Assembly: GCA_020631215.1 (NCBI GenBank)
Contig: JAHDHS010000010.1
Location: forward strand, 1-64,000
Origin: Hellea sp.
GTDB lineage: Bacteria > Pseudomonadota > Alphaproteobacteria > Caulobacterales > Maricaulaceae
Length of the DNA stretch: 64,000 bases
Direction: 5' to 3'
Notes under the pieces: generated by a model
Told to the model about the DNA's origin: nothing
Databases searched by the model: none
What the model saw: only the letters and a program-made list of their open reading frames with translations
Made by a program: the position numbers and the translations under genes
Shown: positions 39,482-51,369 of the stretch, one piece after another
Layout of the letters: each line of letters starts with the position of its first letter
How positions within the stretch are numbered: the stretch's first letter is position 1

Positions 39482-40343
39482 CGGAAACTCCTTTCAGTGA
39501 AGCAAAAAATTCCGGCCATTGATACCGGCCGGATGGGAACATACGGTCAAATAGAGGGACGATGGGCGCAGTCAGGATAAGCGCCAAAATAATACCCGCC
39601 GAATTATAAAACCCAAATTGTATCGTGAAGCCTATAACTGCCACCAAAGCGGCATATAGAACTCGCCCTAACCGCGCATCGGGCGTCGTCTTCGGGTCAG
39701 AAATCATGAAGAAAGCAAAGATCAACAGCGCCCCGCTTTGCAATTGATGAATAGGTATCGCTAAAGGATCGCCCAGCCACAAAGCCCGTCCGAATAAGAG
39801 CGCTGCATAGCTGCCCAAAAGCGCGAGAGAAACATCCCAGCGCTTGGCCTTGCCCGTAACGATCCCGCCCATGCCCAGTAACAGAATGGCAAATATGGGC
39901 GCGGAGCCCCACTGCCCCGGTGATATCCAGGCCGATGTAAATAACAGGCTGACAATGACGAGCCCGAAATTGGCCGGATTGAAAATATGCTTGCCCCGCC
40001 AGCGGATCAGATATTTAGACGCTATCGCTAAGATTCCTGCGGCGATGGATAAGGTGATGGACCCGGTTCGAAGCAGCAGGGTCAAAGACAAGGCAGAAAT
40101 CAACGGGCTACGTGCATCAAATCGGCGGCCAACGGCCCTATCCGCGATGGCCTGTGTCCCCAAAGCCGCCCCTAAACAACCGACCACGTGCCACCAAGGC
40201 AATTGAAAGGCGAAATGGAACACACCGAATAAAATTAGGGAAGACAGAATCGCAATTTGATAATGCCGAGGGTCAGCCAATATTGCCGAAACCCATGCAG
40301 CAGCTTTGCCTAATTTTCGTGTCTGAAGGGAAATTTCCGACAC
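39453..40343 (-). CDS. RnfD/NqrB-like integral membrane protein (stand-alone)
   Basis: HIFNPANFGLV and FFMISDPKTTPDARLGR motifs with ~9 TM helices; overlaps the DUF2330 gene. Confidence 0.8.
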   Translation of the reverse strand: MSEISLQTRKLGKAAAWVSAILADPRHYQIAILSSLILFGVFHFAFQLPWWHVVGCLGAALGTQAIADRAVGRRFDARSPLISALSLTLLLRTGSITLSIAAGILAIASKYLIRWRGKHIFNPANFGLVIVSLLFTSAWISPGQWGSAPIFAILLLGMGGIVTGKAKRWDVSLALLGSYAALLFGRALWLGDPLAIPIHQLQSGALLIFAFFMISDPKTTPDARLGRVLYAALVAVIGFTIQFGFYNSAGIILALILTAPIVPLFDRMFPSGRYQWPEFFASLKGVSDETITTPAE

Positions 40344-40437
40344 AGCCTCACCTTTGTGTTATGATGTAACCCTAACACAGAAGTGTGAAGCGCAAAAATA
40401 GCAAGTGCAGAAAACTGCGTTACAAATTGGAGAGAAT

Positions 40438-43293
40438 TTATTTCGTCTTTCCCCGCTTCTTATCCCGCTCCAGCATGGGCTTTAGGTAGCGTCCGGTCCA
40501 GCTGGCTTTGACCTTGGCGATGTCTTCGGGGGTACCGACGGCGACGATTTCTCCGCCGCCATCACCGCCTTCGGGGCCGATATCAATGACCCAGTCGGCG
40601 GTTTTAACGACGTCGAGATTATGCTCGATGATCACCATTGTATTTCCTGTGCCGACAAGTTCATTGAGCACACCCAGCAGCTTATTCACATCTTCAAAAT
40701 GCAGACCCGTTGTCGGCTCGTCCAAAATATAAAGCGTGCGGCCCGTCGCGCGTTTGGCGAGTTCCTTGGCGAGTTTGACCCGCTGCGCTTCGCCGCCGGA
40801 TAGGGTCGTAGCCTGTTGCCCGACTTTCAAATATCCCAATCCAACCCGTTCCAGCGTGACGAGCTTTTCCCGGATTTTTGGCACAGCTTTGAAAAATTTC
40901 GCGCCCTCTTCAATCGTCATACCCAGCACATCGGCGATGGACTTGCCTTTGAATTTAATCTCCAGCGTTTCGCGGTTATAGCGCGCACCATTACAGACAT
41001 CGCACTGCACATAGACATCCGGCAGGAAGTGCATTTCAATCTTGATCACCCCGCCGCCTTGGCAGGCTTCACAGCGCCCGCCTTTGACATTAAAACTAAA
41101 CCGCCCTGGCTTATAGCCGCGTGTTTTGGCTTCGGGCAGGCCTGCAAACCAATCCCGGATCGGCGTGAACGCCCCGGTATAGGTCGCGGGGTTTGAGCGC
41201 GGCGTGCGCCCAATCGGGCTTTGGTCGATGTCGATGACCTTATCCAGATGCTCGATGCCTTCGACACTGTCATGCGGCATAGGCACGATGCTGGATTTAT
41301 TCAGTCGGCGGGCGACGGCTTTGTAAAGCGTTTCAATCGTCAAAGTGGATTTCCCGCCGCCAGATACACCGGTCACGCAGGTCATCAAGCCAAGTGGAAA
41401 TTCCGCCGTGACATTTTTCAGATTATTGCCCCGCGCTCCTTTAACCGTGAGGACTTTTTTGGATTTCTGTCTGCGCTCTTTAGGCAGCGCAATTTCCTTT
41501 TTGCCCGTCAGATATTGTCCAGTGAGAGATTTTTTGGAGGATTTGATTTTGGCGGGCGTTCCTGCCGCGACCACCTCGCCGCCATGAACCCCGGCCAGCG
41601 GGCCCATATCGACCACATAATCCGCCGTCAGGATGGCTTCTTCGTCATGTTCGACGACCAGAACCGTATTGCCCAAATCCCGCAGGTTTTCGAGCGTTTC
41701 CAAAAGACGTGCATTGTCTCTCTGATGCAGACCAATAGAAGGTTCATCGAGAACATAAAGCACGCCCGTCAGACCGGAACCAATTTGACTGGCCAAACGA
41801 ATACGTTGGCTCTCCCCGCCTGACAGCGAGCCGGAACCCCGCCCCAATGTCAGGTAATCCAGACCCACGGCATTGAGAAATTGCAGGCGGTCTTTGATTT
41901 CTTTGAGGATACGCTCCGCGATCTCCATTTGTTTGTCGGTTAGGTCTGTGCCGAGTTTTTCAAACCGGGCATAGGCATCGCGGATACTCATCTCGCCTGT
42001 GATCGAGATATCCATATCCGCGACTTTGACGGAAAGTGCTTCGGGCCGCAGGCGTTTACCGTGACAAGTTTCGCACTGCGCGTCGCTCATATATTTGGAT
42101 AGCTCCTCGCGCATCCAGGTCGACTCGGTTTCGCGGTAGCGGCGGTCCAGATTGGGGATCACTCCTTCAAAGGATTTTTTGGTTTTGTATGTACGCTTTT
42201 CGTCTTCATAAACGAAATTAATCGCCTGCCCGTCCGTACCGTAAAGCACGACTTGTTTCGCACCATCGGATAAATCCTCAATGGGTGTATCGACCTTGAA
42301 ACCGTAATGTTTCGCCAGCGCTTTGATGGTCTGCATGTAAAGGCCGCTGGCCTTGTTCGGCCAAGCGGCAATCGCCCCGCCCGCCAGAGAACGGCTTTCA
42401 TCCGGCACGACAAGGCCGGGGTCGAATTTCAGCTCCTTGCCCAAACCGTCACAAACGGGACAGGCGCCATGCGGGTTGTTGAATGAAAATAAGCGCGGCT
42501 CGATCTCGCTGATCGTAAAGCCGGAAACCGGACAGGCGAATTTCTCTGAAAATAATGTGCGATCCCCATCATCGGCATTTTCCGCCACGGCCAAGCCGTC
42601 GGCCAGTCGCAGGGCTTGCTCAATCGAATCTGCCAGACGCGTTTCCAGCCCTTCACGCACCACAACGCGGTCCACGACCACATCGATGTCATGTTTGAAT
42701 TTCTTGTCCAAATCCGGCGCGTCTTCGATGCGGACAATCTCGCCATTGATCTTGGCGCGCTGAAAGCCCTGTTTCATGTAATCAGCGAAGTCGCGCTTGA
42801 ACTCGCCTTTGCGGCCGCGCACGACGGGGGCCATGATGTAGAGCTTTGTGCCTTCAGGCAGGGCCATGACAATATCAACCATCTGGCTGACTGTCTGGCT
42901 TTCAATCGGCAGGCCCGTTGCGGGCGAATAGGGTATGCCGACCCGCGCCCATAACAGACGCATATAGTCGTAAATTTCCGTGACCGTGCCAACTGTGGAG
43001 CGCGGGTTCCGAGAGGTTGTTTTTTGCTCAATCGAAATGGCGGGAGACAAGCCCTCAATACTGTCGACATCCGGCTTGCCTTGCAGCTCCAGGAATTGGC
43101 GCGCATAGGCGGATAAGCTTTCCACGTAACGGCGCTGCCCCTCGGCATAGATCGTGTCAAAGGCCAGCGATGATTTGCCCGACCCCGACAGGCCCGTAAT
43201 CACGATCAACTTGTCACGCGGCAAATCAACATCAACGCCTTTTAGATTATGCTCACGGGCGCCGCGGACTTGGATGGATTTCAACATGGCCAT
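40438..43293 (-). CDS. uvrA: excinuclease ABC subunit A
   Basis: [38 protein letters not shown], zinc motifs Cxx[16 protein letters not shown]. Confidence 0.98.
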   Translation of the reverse strand: MAMLKSIQVRGAREHNLKGVDVDLPRDKLIVITGLSGSGKSSLAFDTIYAEGQRRYVESLSAYARQFLELQGKPDVDSIEGLSPAISIEQKTTSRNPRSTVGTVTEIYDYMRLLWARVGIPYSPATGLPIESQTVSQMVDIVMALPEGTKLYIMAPVVRGRKGEFKRDFADYMKQGFQRAKINGEIVRIEDAPDLDKKFKHDIDVVVDRVVVREGLETRLADSIEQALRLADGLAVAENADDGDRTLFSEKFACPVSGFTISEIEPRLFSFNNPHGACPVCDGLGKELKFDPGLVVPDESRSLAGGAIAAWPNKASGLYMQTIKALAKHYGFKVDTPIEDLSDGAKQVVLYGTDGQAINFVYEDEKRTYKTKKSFEGVIPNLDRRYRETESTWMREELSKYMSDAQCETCHGKRLRPEALSVKVADMDISITGEMSIRDAYARFEKLGTDLTDKQMEIAERILKEIKDRLQFLNAVGLDYLTLGRGSGSLSGGESQRIRLASQIGSGLTGVLYVLDEPSIGLHQRDNARLLETLENLRDLGNTVLVVEHDEEAILTADYVVDMGPLAGVHGGEVVAAGTPAKIKSSKKSLTGQYLTGKKEIALPKERRQKSKKVLTVKGARGNNLKNVTAEFPLGLMTCVTGVSGGGKSTLTIETLYKAVARRLNKSSIVPMPHDSVEGIEHLDKVIDIDQSPIGRTPRSNPATYTGAFTPIRDWFAGLPEAKTRGYKPGRFSFNVKGGRCEACQGGGVIKIEMHFLPDVYVQCDVCNGARYNRETLEIKFKGKSIADVLGMTIEEGAKFFKAVPKIREKLVTLERVGLGYLKVGQQATTLSGGEAQRVKLAKELAKRATGRTLYILDEPTTGLHFEDVNKLLGVLNELVGTGNTMVIIEHNLDVVKTADWVIDIGPEGGDGGGEIVAVGTPEDIAKVKASWTGRYLKPMLERDKKRGKTK

Positions 43294-43406
43294 AAAGGGA
43301 AGCTCAAAGATGTGGACAACTTACGTCTGTCCGTGGACTTAAGCCCCCTTGCCCGCCAAAACAAGAGCGTGAAAAACGGGCTTGAAGACTCGTTGTGAAT
43401 AGAATA

Positions 43407-43421
43407 GAACATAGACAGAAC
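43407..43421. promoter_or_regulatory. alphaproteobacterial LexA (SOS) box GAAC-N7-GAAC
   Basis: gaac atagaca gaac in the uvrA/ssb divergent intergenic region. Confidence 0.85.
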
Positions 43422-43441
43422 AAACACGCAAGAGGTGAATT

Positions 43442-43939
43442 ATGGCAGGCTCCGTCAATAAGGTCATTCTGGTCGGCAATGTCGGCAATGACCCGGAAAT
43501 CCGCACATTTGGGAATGGCGGTAAGGTCGCAAATCTATCACTGGCTACGTCAGAAAACTGGCGCGATAAGCAATCCGGTGAGCGCCGCGAGAAAACAGAG
43601 TGGCACCGCGTCGCCATTTTCGGCGAGGGTCTGGTCGGCGTAGTCGAGCGCTATGTCAAAAAAGGCTCCAAGCTTTATATCGAAGGCAAGCTGCAAACCC
43701 GCAAGTGGCAGGATCAAAACGGCAATGACAAATACAGCACCGAAGTGGTCTTGCAGGGTCCTGGCTCCAACATGACCATGCTGGACAGCGCCAACAGCCA
43801 AGGCGGCGGACGCGTCAGTGGCGGCGGCGGTTACAACCAAGATCGCGGCTATAATCAGGATCGCGGCCAGCAGCGCTCAGCCTCTGCTATGGAAGGGCCG
43901 AAAGAAAACTTCGATCTGGACGACGAAATCCCGTTCTAG
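43442..43939 (+). CDS. ssb: single-stranded DNA-binding protein
   Basis: [37 protein letters not shown]; acidic C-terminal tip DLDDEIPF. Confidence 0.97.
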   Translation: MAGSVNKVILVGNVGNDPEIRTFGNGGKVANLSLATSENWRDKQSGERREKTEWHRVAIFGEGLVGVVERYVKKGSKLYIEGKLQTRKWQDQNGNDKYSTEVVLQGPGSNMTMLDSANSQGGGRVSGGGGYNQDRGYNQDRGQQRSASAMEGPKENFDLDDEIPF

Positions 43940-43957
43940 AATCCAGCTATAGCCATC

Positions 43958-44506
43958 TTGATGAAAAACTTTCTGACTGTAGCTCTCTTGTCTTTAGGGG
44001 GCTGCATGTCCTCCGGTGAACCGCTCGTAACCGAACGGGCGCAGGCGCAAAATGTAGCCGAAATCGAATTTGCCAAGAAAACCCTCAATGCGATCCAAGC
44101 ACAAAGCATAGAGGAAAACCGGGAATATTGCGGCTATATCGGCTTAAGCGCCGACGGAAATTTCATCGCAACGCCCCCAAAAAAAGGGCGCAAGGCCTCT
44201 TGTTTCGTCAAGACCATCCCGGATGATATAACCATTTTGGCGTCTTACCATACCCATGGCGGTTATTCTTATGACCATGACAGCGAGTTGCCCTCTCCTG
44301 ATGATATTAAGGCAGACTCCGAAGAAGGCACGGATGGTTATATCTCGACGCCAGGCGGGCGCGTCTGGTTTACAAACACAGAAACTGGAATGGCTACGCT
44401 ATTATGCGGTGAAGCCTGTGTGATTTCTGATCCCGATTACAAAGCAGACCCGACCTTACCGATCAAATCATCCTATCAATTTTCAGAACTGATCGACCCG
44501 GCTTAA
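43958..44506 (+). CDS. DUF4329-like lipoprotein with JAMM-like motif
   Basis: Lipobox LGGC; NREYCGYIGLS ... SYHTHGGYSYDHDSELPSPDD. Confidence 0.7.
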   Translation: MMKNFLTVALLSLGGCMSSGEPLVTERAQAQNVAEIEFAKKTLNAIQAQSIEENREYCGYIGLSADGNFIATPPKKGRKASCFVKTIPDDITILASYHTHGGYSYDHDSELPSPDDIKADSEEGTDGYISTPGGRVWFTNTETGMATLLCGEACVISDPDYKADPTLPIKSSYQFSELIDPA

Positions 44507-45486
44507 TCAAAAGGCGAGGCCTGATCCTCTTCGGCCCACCATTTGACAGTGTAGCTGGCCACGCCCGCCATGGATAACATCCAGGCGGCGGTGACAAAAC
44601 AATAGATCAACATCCCGATAATGGCCCCGATGATCACCACTGGGTTTGAGAACATATCCCGCAGCTTCTGAGCGATATCTTCTCCGCTTCCGTCACCCAA
44701 TTCTCCGCCTGACGCCAAAAACAGGCTGCCATCGCCGATCAGGGCCATCATTCCGGCCATGCTGATGATTGTACTGGCGACATAGCCAACAATCCCGACA
44801 ACCAGATAGGCCAGAAACATGTTCCAGAAACGATGCTTGCTGACATGACGCCCCGCCATGACGTGCATTTTTTCATGCTTGACTGACAAACCTGCGGCAG
44901 GGGCCAATCTTATGGCGACAAAGGGCCAAAAGACGATCCCGGCTAAATAGGCTATGCCGATAATGATTGCGCCGAAAGCCCCAATCGCGACGCTGAGCAT
45001 CCCACCAACGACAAGCCCGGCCAAGACGAAACCCAGAAATGCCAAAAAAGCCAAAATCCAAACACTCAGCGATGCCCCAAAGACCCGCAATTCATCCCGT
45101 CCAAAACGCAAAGGAATGCCCGGCGTGTCTTCATCCCTCAACACAGCTCTGTGCAATGACGCTTCGCCCGCCGCAAAGACGGCCAGCGCCCCAACAGTTA
45201 GTAGAAGATAACCGGGAATAAGCGCATAAAAACTGCCCATAAATTCTTCGGGATTGGTTTCAATTTGGTCCATATTGGCAATCATGTTCAGATATGGCGC
45301 GCCAATCAGAAACGCCCCCAGCGCATAGACGACAGCCATCAAAACGCCCGTCGCCAAAATCAGCTTAAAAGCCCAGCGCGGCCCGCCATGTGTTTTGAAC
45401 AGCTGCGTAACCGCCGTGCCAAAATCAAACGGCGTTTTGGGTGTGCGTGGTGTGATATTCATAAGTCTCTCTCCCTGCTCCGACAT
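44503..45486 (-). CDS. hypothetical multi-TM membrane protein
   Basis: ORF with ~6 hydrophobic helices; no recognised motif. Confidence 0.7.
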   Translation of the reverse strand: MSEQGERLMNITPRTPKTPFDFGTAVTQLFKTHGGPRWAFKLILATGVLMAVVYALGAFLIGAPYLNMIANMDQIETNPEEFMGSFYALIPGYLLLTVGALAVFAAGEASLHRAVLRDEDTPGIPLRFGRDELRVFGASLSVWILAFLAFLGFVLAGLVVGGMLSVAIGAFGAIIIGIAYLAGIVFWPFVAIRLAPAAGLSVKHEKMHVMAGRHVSKHRFWNMFLAYLVVGIVGYVASTIISMAGMMALIGDGSLFLASGGELGDGSGEDIAQKLRDMFSNPVVIIGAIIGMLIYCFVTAAWMLSMAGVASYTVKWWAEEDQASPFD

Positions 45487-45566
45487 TTTCGAAACTCACG
45501 ACAATTGTCAATGAGAATACAGATGAGCGGTTTACAAATCCGCCGCATAGCCTAAATCGCGCGCCT

Positions 45567-46952
45567 ATGACAAAACCTGTTCACATTATCGGCGCCGGTA
45601 TGGCCGGATCAGAGGCTGCTTGGCAATGCGTGTCTATGGGCGTGCCGGTGGTCATCCATGAGATGCGCCCACACCGCATGACAGACGCGCATGAGACCGG
45701 CGGCTTTGCCGAGCTGGTCTGTTCGAATTCTTTCCGAAGCGATGATAAATTCGGCAATGCCGTCGGTGTGCTGCATGAGGAAATGCGTATGGCCAATTCC
45801 TTGATTATGGGCATGGGCGATATGACCAAACTGCCGGCGGGCGGCGCGCTGGCTGTGGACCGCAATCATTTTTCTGATGCCGTGACGACCATCTTGCAAC
45901 AGCATCCTCTGGTGACAGTCGACTATGGCGAAGTTAAAGGCCTGCCGCCCAAAGAGTGGGGCAACACGATCATCGCCACAGGCCCCCTCACCGCCCCCGG
46001 CCTGGCCCAAGCGATCCTATCAGAGACCGGCGAAGACAGCCTCGCCTTTTTCGATGCCATCGCGCCCATCGTGTATAAAGATTCCATCGATTTCGATATT
46101 GCCTGGATGCAATCGCGCTATGACAAAAAAGGCCCGGGCGGAGACGGGGCGGATTATATCAACTGCCCGCTGGATAAAGACCAATATGAGGCTTTCATCC
46201 AGGCCTTGCTGGACGCGGAGAAAACCGAGTTTAAAGACTTTGAAAAAGACACACCCTATTTTGAGAGCTGCCTGCCCATTGAAGTTATGGCGGAACGCGG
46301 GGCGGAGACCTTGCGTTGGGGCCCGATGAAACCTGTCGGCCTGACCAACCCGCATAACCCGACCGTCAAAGCCCATGCGATTGTGCAGTTGCGGCAGGAT
46401 AATGCGCTGGGCACGCTTTACAATATGGTCGGCTTTCAGACGAAAATGAAATATGGCGCACAGACAGAGATTTTCAAAACCATACCAGGGCTCGAAAACG
46501 CCGTCTTTGCGCGGCTGGGCGGCATTCACCGCAATACCTTTATTAATTCGCCTAAATTACTGAACAAGCAGCTACAATTAAAGTCCCGCCCCGATCTGCG
46601 TTTCGCGGGACAGATTATGGGCGTCGAGGGTTATGTCGAAAGCGCCGCTTTGGGCTTAATCACCGGACGTATGGCGGCGGCACAAGCGCTGGGCCATCAA
46701 GTTGGGGCTCCGCCGCTCACGACCGCACTCGGCGCGCTGGTTGAACATGTGACGGGCGGTTTCATGGACGGCCCCAAAGCCAAATTCCAACCCATGAATG
46801 TCAATTTCGGCCTGTTCCCGCCGATTGAGGAAGAAATTGTCTATCCCAAAGTCGATGGAAAACGGATGCGCGGCAAAGCCAAAACCCGTTACCGCAAAAG
46901 CCTGCTGGCGAAACGCGCCCTGCAAGACATACAGGGCTGGGCGGCGGCTTAA
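45567..46952 (+). CDS. trmFO: methylenetetrahydrofolate-tRNA-(uracil-5-)-methyltransferase
   Basis: [50 protein letters not shown]. Confidence 0.97.
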   Translation: MTKPVHIIGAGMAGSEAAWQCVSMGVPVVIHEMRPHRMTDAHETGGFAELVCSNSFRSDDKFGNAVGVLHEEMRMANSLIMGMGDMTKLPAGGALAVDRNHFSDAVTTILQQHPLVTVDYGEVKGLPPKEWGNTIIATGPLTAPGLAQAILSETGEDSLAFFDAIAPIVYKDSIDFDIAWMQSRYDKKGPGGDGADYINCPLDKDQYEAFIQALLDAEKTEFKDFEKDTPYFESCLPIEVMAERGAETLRWGPMKPVGLTNPHNPTVKAHAIVQLRQDNALGTLYNMVGFQTKMKYGAQTEIFKTIPGLENAVFARLGGIHRNTFINSPKLLNKQLQLKSRPDLRFAGQIMGVEGYVESAALGLITGRMAAAQALGHQVGAPPLTTALGALVEHVTGGFMDGPKAKFQPMNVNFGLFPPIEEEIVYPKVDGKRMRGKAKTRYRKSLLAKRALQDIQGWAAA

Positions 46953-47458
46953 TCCTCCGGCGGCAGAATGTCGTTGAAATCCTCGTCCACCAGACCGGTC
47001 AATATGGCATAGCCAGACGGGCTGACCCGGAATTTGCCATATCGAGCAGGCTCATAGGTTTCCGCCGTACCGTTCTGGAAATAATATCGCGGCGCACCAA
47101 AAGACACGCCCCATCGCTGTTTGATATATTTCAAGCGAATCTCATCCTCTGCCAAAGTTGATTCGTCATCGACCCTGACAAAGCTAGCGACGTTTTTGTC
47201 ATCCAGTTTCAGGACAAATGCACCCTCATTTGGCAAGGCTTTCATGTCTTCTGACGATATCGCGACCGGTCTTTCGTCACGGTATGCCAGCGCCATATAA
47301 TCCCCCATCATCAAGGCGCGCGGATCCGCCGGGCGCAAATCCAGTAAAATGACTTGGCCGGATTTGCGCAATGTCTCCAGCCCTTGGATTCGCGGCGCGA
47401 AATAGGCGGCTATGGCCGCTAGCCCTAAGATAATCAGTCCAATCCGAAGCCATTTCAT
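46949..47458 (-). CDS. GDYXXLXY-type protein
   Basis: Contains [12 protein letters not shown]; single TM; overlaps DUF2157/DUF4401-like gene. Confidence 0.8.
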   Translation of the reverse strand: MKWLRIGLIILGLAAIAAYFAPRIQGLETLRKSGQVILLDLRPADPRALMMGDYMALAYRDERPVAISSEDMKALPNEGAFVLKLDDKNVASFVRVDDESTLAEDEIRLKYIKQRWGVSFGAPRYYFQNGTAETYEPARYGKFRVSPSGYAILTGLVDEDFNDILPPED

Positions 47459-49527
47459 GATGTGACCTCCGATTCTTTACGAACGAATATCCAAACACCC
47501 AAAAAGATGAGCCCCGATACAAATAGGATGATCGATTTGGTCAGCAAATCCAGACTCAGGTCATAATAAAACATGGTCAGGAAATAGATTTGCAGCAACG
47601 TGCCAATAATCGCCAATGTTCGTGACCCCAGAATATAACCTGCCAAAATCAAGAGCAAGGCCGAGGCCCCGCCCAGCGGCACTAGCGCAGCACCGATCAC
47701 CAAGGGGATCAACACTAATAAGGGTGGTTTGAAATCGCTCAAAGCTTTACCTCGGTTCAGATATGCCACCGCCCCCAACAGAACCAGCAGGCTGATAATC
47801 CGGGCCGTCAAATCATCGGAGAAGCGCGAGCTTTCCGCCAGATTATCCCAGCGATGGGCATGCACTAAGGCGATGCCCAAAATGGCGGGCGCAATCAGGA
47901 AGGCCGTGCCAGCGGCGCTGTAAAGCCTGCGGCCTATTGGGCGGGTCAGACAGAAAACGCCCATCACAGTTGCTATCACCAGAATGAAGGTTTCCGCCAT
48001 AGGCACCTTCAAATGATAGAGCTCTATTCCGATCAAGGTGATAATCGCGGCTGCGGCGAGAAACTCCAAAATGCGGTCACGGACTAACAGCAATACGCAG
48101 ATGCTAAGCGCCAGCAAAACGAAGATGATCAAATCGAAATTCTTCGCTTCAATCCCGAAACCGACGGCCGCAATCAACCCGCCAATAATGATCATCGTAT
48201 TGAGGATATGTTGCAGATAGAGAGGCTTGGCTTTGCGGCGGAAGACAAGACTGGCCGCGAAAATGACCAGACCAAATGCCATGTAAACAAAACCACTGGC
48301 GTCATTTAAAATCAGGGCGACAAAGCTGCCAACAAAGCCGCAGCCAACCAGCGCCGTTAAAATCCCGGCAATCGCCAGAAATGTATGCATATACCAAGGC
48401 GTGTTTCTGTCCGGCTCTGACGCCAGAGCTTTCGTGACATCATTTTTTGACAAGGCCAGATGAGAGGCAAAGTCTTCTACCGTTCGCGTGAGGCCAAAGT
48501 CCTCCTCTTCGTCATCTTCATCTTTTGGCTTACTTTGCCGGTGGTGGGCGGTGTGGTCACGGTAATGTTTGAAGAGCTGCACCATGGCGATGGTCAGCCC
48601 GCCGATCCACAAAGTCATCAAAAGAAAGATGCCAACAGCATCCCCAAAGCCGTCAAAAAGCTTAAATCCGAACTGCGCGATCAAGGCAAACAGCCCGAAG
48701 CTGGTCAGGGATAATGTCGCCAATGTGGGCTTTAGGCTGTAGAGATAGGCCAGCAATCCGCCCAGAATGAGAGCCGCAGAAACCCACGCCAGTGACTGTA
48801 GATTATGATCAATATACCGCCCCCAAAAACTTTCCGTGAAACCGGCAAAGGCAAAGGCGGCTGCGCCCACAACCAGCAACACCCGGAACCATTCCGCCCT
48901 CGCCCATTTCATGCGCGGCGCGATTACTTTGTCCAAAGCGACCAGGCCGAGCACAAATCCGCCCGAGACAGCGATATTCAGCCAGTTAGCCGCAGCGTGA
49001 TTGCCCATCAGACGCAGGCCCGAATTTGCATAGGTCGAAATCGCGACGACCAAAATGGCAATCCACACCGCCCAATGTGCCAGATTTCGCGACGCCAGCG
49101 CAAAGGGTAAGGTCAAGAGCGCCCAGAACACAAAGGGCGTATGGATCAGTGCCGGGGTTTGATAGACTTGCCCCAGCACAGCAAACATCACCCCGACCAA
49201 AACTGTGGCCGCAATGCCAAAGGCCTGCCCCGCCGGACTGTCCAGCTTGGCGATGAACCAAGCCAATACACTCGCGCATATGCCGCCGCCGACCACGGCG
49301 AATTTTACCATGGGCGCCAGATCGTTCCAGTTAAAGGCAAAGAAGAAAATGATCCCGGACAAGATATGCCCAACCGCCAAAGCCAGCAGCGCCCGAATGG
49401 CCCATGTCTTCCAGAATTCCGGATCACGCAAATAGGACATGGCCGGAACATATGCCCCGGATGGCAGCGCCCCGGATTTCACCAAGAAAGGTAAATCATC
49501 GGAGGTTATGAAATCAGACTTGTTCAA
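47455..49527 (-). CDS. DUF2157/DUF4401-like polytopic membrane protein
   Basis: N-terminal DUF2157-like (WTIRALLALAVGHILSGIIFFFAFNWNDLAP...) followed by many TM helices. Confidence 0.75.
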   Translation of the reverse strand: MNKSDFITSDDLPFLVKSGALPSGAYVPAMSYLRDPEFWKTWAIRALLALAVGHILSGIIFFFAFNWNDLAPMVKFAVVGGGICASVLAWFIAKLDSPAGQAFGIAATVLVGVMFAVLGQVYQTPALIHTPFVFWALLTLPFALASRNLAHWAVWIAILVVAISTYANSGLRLMGNHAAANWLNIAVSGGFVLGLVALDKVIAPRMKWARAEWFRVLLVVGAAAFAFAGFTESFWGRYIDHNLQSLAWVSAALILGGLLAYLYSLKPTLATLSLTSFGLFALIAQFGFKLFDGFGDAVGIFLLMTLWIGGLTIAMVQLFKHYRDHTAHHRQSKPKDEDDEEEDFGLTRTVEDFASHLALSKNDVTKALASEPDRNTPWYMHTFLAIAGILTALVGCGFVGSFVALILNDASGFVYMAFGLVIFAASLVFRRKAKPLYLQHILNTMIIIGGLIAAVGFGIEAKNFDLIIFVLLALSICVLLLVRDRILEFLAAAAIITLIGIELYHLKVPMAETFILVIATVMGVFCLTRPIGRRLYSAAGTAFLIAPAILGIALVHAHRWDNLAESSRFSDDLTARIISLLVLLGAVAYLNRGKALSDFKPPLLVLIPLVIGAALVPLGGASALLLILAGYILGSRTLAIIGTLLQIYFLTMFYYDLSLDLLTKSIILFVSGLIFLGVWIFVRKESEVTS

Positions 49528-49609
49528 TGCACTCCCCTTTGCGAATAGACGCTAACGGGTTCACGGAAGATTAGCAAATCTCAAACGCCTAAGGACTAAA
49601 CCCTGATAT

Positions 49610-51355
49610 TTAAAATCCTGCCGTTAAGAGCTGAAAAGAAAGGCTCTCAATTTTATCCTCTTTGACTTGATAGCTCACATCTTGCACCACGATGGCTAGT
49701 CGCTGCCCGCCGCCTAGCTGTAGAGGGATCACGGGGTCTTCAACATCAAGACCCATATCGGTCACGGCTTGGCGCTTGACCCAAGTGATCACATCAATCG
49801 TCCCTATTTCCTTTTCACTGTCTGAAATGAAGATCGCTCCATCTTGCATTTTCAGGATCAATCCGGTCCTTTCAGATGTTACGTCCATGTCCATATCAGG
49901 ATGGAGCCAATAAATACCTTCGGAAAGATCATAGGCCGAAATGTCATAAGCCTGTTCCGTCCGGTTATAATGCAGAAATTGTTCGCGGGCTGTGAAAGTT
50001 GAGATATCCTGCAAGGCCAAACGTTCATAAAGTTGTTGCTTGGGCTTACCATTTTCCGTCGGTACATCGTCGGCCCCCACAAACATCCTTTCAATAGCGG
50101 GCCAGCCTCTATGGCCCTCTAGGTATCGCAGCGCGCCTTTCGCTTTTGCGGCGGCCGCTTCATCCGTTATAGTGATCTCGCTGCGAGGTTTGATGACACC
50201 GGTCTCAGATGTGATACCTGCGGCTTTCATAAAATGTTTCGCCCGATTGGTTTGATTATGCAGAGACAGCCATCCGGCGGTGATGGCTCCCGCGATTAAA
50301 AGCCCCGCGCCGATCCCTGGAATCAGGCGGATGTCACGTTTGGCTTTGGGGCCAAAAATTAACCATAAAGCGACCGAAAATGCCCAAAAAACGACCAAAA
50401 TCAGCGCCAATCGCTCCTCGGTCAGGCCGTATTCCTGCACCCGCACTCCGATTGCGATGGCCAGCATGACGGTTGCGGGCAGAGATACGGGCCACCACAG
50501 CTTTCGAAACAGCTTGGCCAGTGAAAATTTCTGAGTGAAAGGCGGCTCCAAAGCCAGCCATGTCAAGCTTCCTATCAACAAAAACGGCGTGGTCAGTTGC
50601 GCGATTTCGCCTTTGGGCAGGCTGCCTTCCAGAATGATTTTCGCAGCGTAAGCTACTAATATGGCTGCATAAATCAGGGTCAGAGGCGCGAGTATCCATG
50701 TCCCTAAAAACCCGACGGCCTTTGACACAAAGCCCGGCTTATCCACTAAATCATCGTAAGGCTCGTCGACGGGCGGGATGGTTCCCAGCCAGAAAAGCGG
50801 GGCCAACAGGCCAAAGCCTACAGGGAATAAAACATGCTCTGCCAGCTGCTCTATGTTTATCCCGAAAAGTGATTTTAAGGCCTGGGTTATCGCAATGATT
50901 CCAAAGGCATAGAGTGCACAGCCCAGCGCCGCAAAACCGCCGCCTGTCCAGATTTTATGGGTAAAATCCCAGACGTGCAGATCATTTCGGGCCTTGCGCC
51001 ACAGCACGGCATTGCCCAGCAGCGCCAAAGTCGCGCCCAAAGCCATGAGCAAATTCAGACGTAACTCTTTGGAAAACCAGAAGATTATCGCCAAGAAAGC
51101 CGCGAAAGCGATTTGCAACGGAATAAGCCGGGATTTACCGCGGGCCTCTCTGGCCACCGTGATCATCATGGCGCTATAGGCCCCGATCACCAGCCCCATC
51201 ATCATCCGCCCGACATATTCTGTATTATCCAACAAATCGATACAGGCCACGCAAATCGTGAAAACCACCATGATCCCGACGGCAACCGGGAAACGCGCTA
51301 TGACATCAGACACATCCGGCACGCGGCCTATCCAACGTTTTAGACTGGCTTTCAT
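49610..51355 (-). CDS. DUF4153-like polytopic membrane protein
   Basis: Multiple TM helices then soluble C-terminal region; DUF4153-like architecture. Confidence 0.65.
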   Translation of the reverse strand: MKASLKRWIGRVPDVSDVIARFPVAVGIMVVFTICVACIDLLDNTEYVGRMMMGLVIGAYSAMMITVAREARGKSRLIPLQIAFAAFLAIIFWFSKELRLNLLMALGATLALLGNAVLWRKARNDLHVWDFTHKIWTGGGFAALGCALYAFGIIAITQALKSLFGINIEQLAEHVLFPVGFGLLAPLFWLGTIPPVDEPYDDLVDKPGFVSKAVGFLGTWILAPLTLIYAAILVAYAAKIILEGSLPKGEIAQLTTPFLLIGSLTWLALEPPFTQKFSLAKLFRKLWWPVSLPATVMLAIAIGVRVQEYGLTEERLALILVVFWAFSVALWLIFGPKAKRDIRLIPGIGAGLLIAGAITAGWLSLHNQTNRAKHFMKAAGITSETGVIKPRSEITITDEAAAAKAKGALRYLEGHRGWPAIERMFVGADDVPTENGKPKQQLYERLALQDISTFTAREQFLHYNRTEQAYDISAYDLSEGIYWLHPDMDMDVTSERTGLILKMQDGAIFISDSEKEIGTIDVITWVKRQAVTDMGLDVEDPVIPLQLGGGQRLAIVVQDVSYQVKEDKIESLSFQLLTAGF

Positions 51356-51369
51356 ATGACCCCTCCCGG

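Noticed and set aside
41221-41823. 200-aa plus-strand ORF
   Set aside because: Antisense to uvrA ATPase motifs; shadow ORF.
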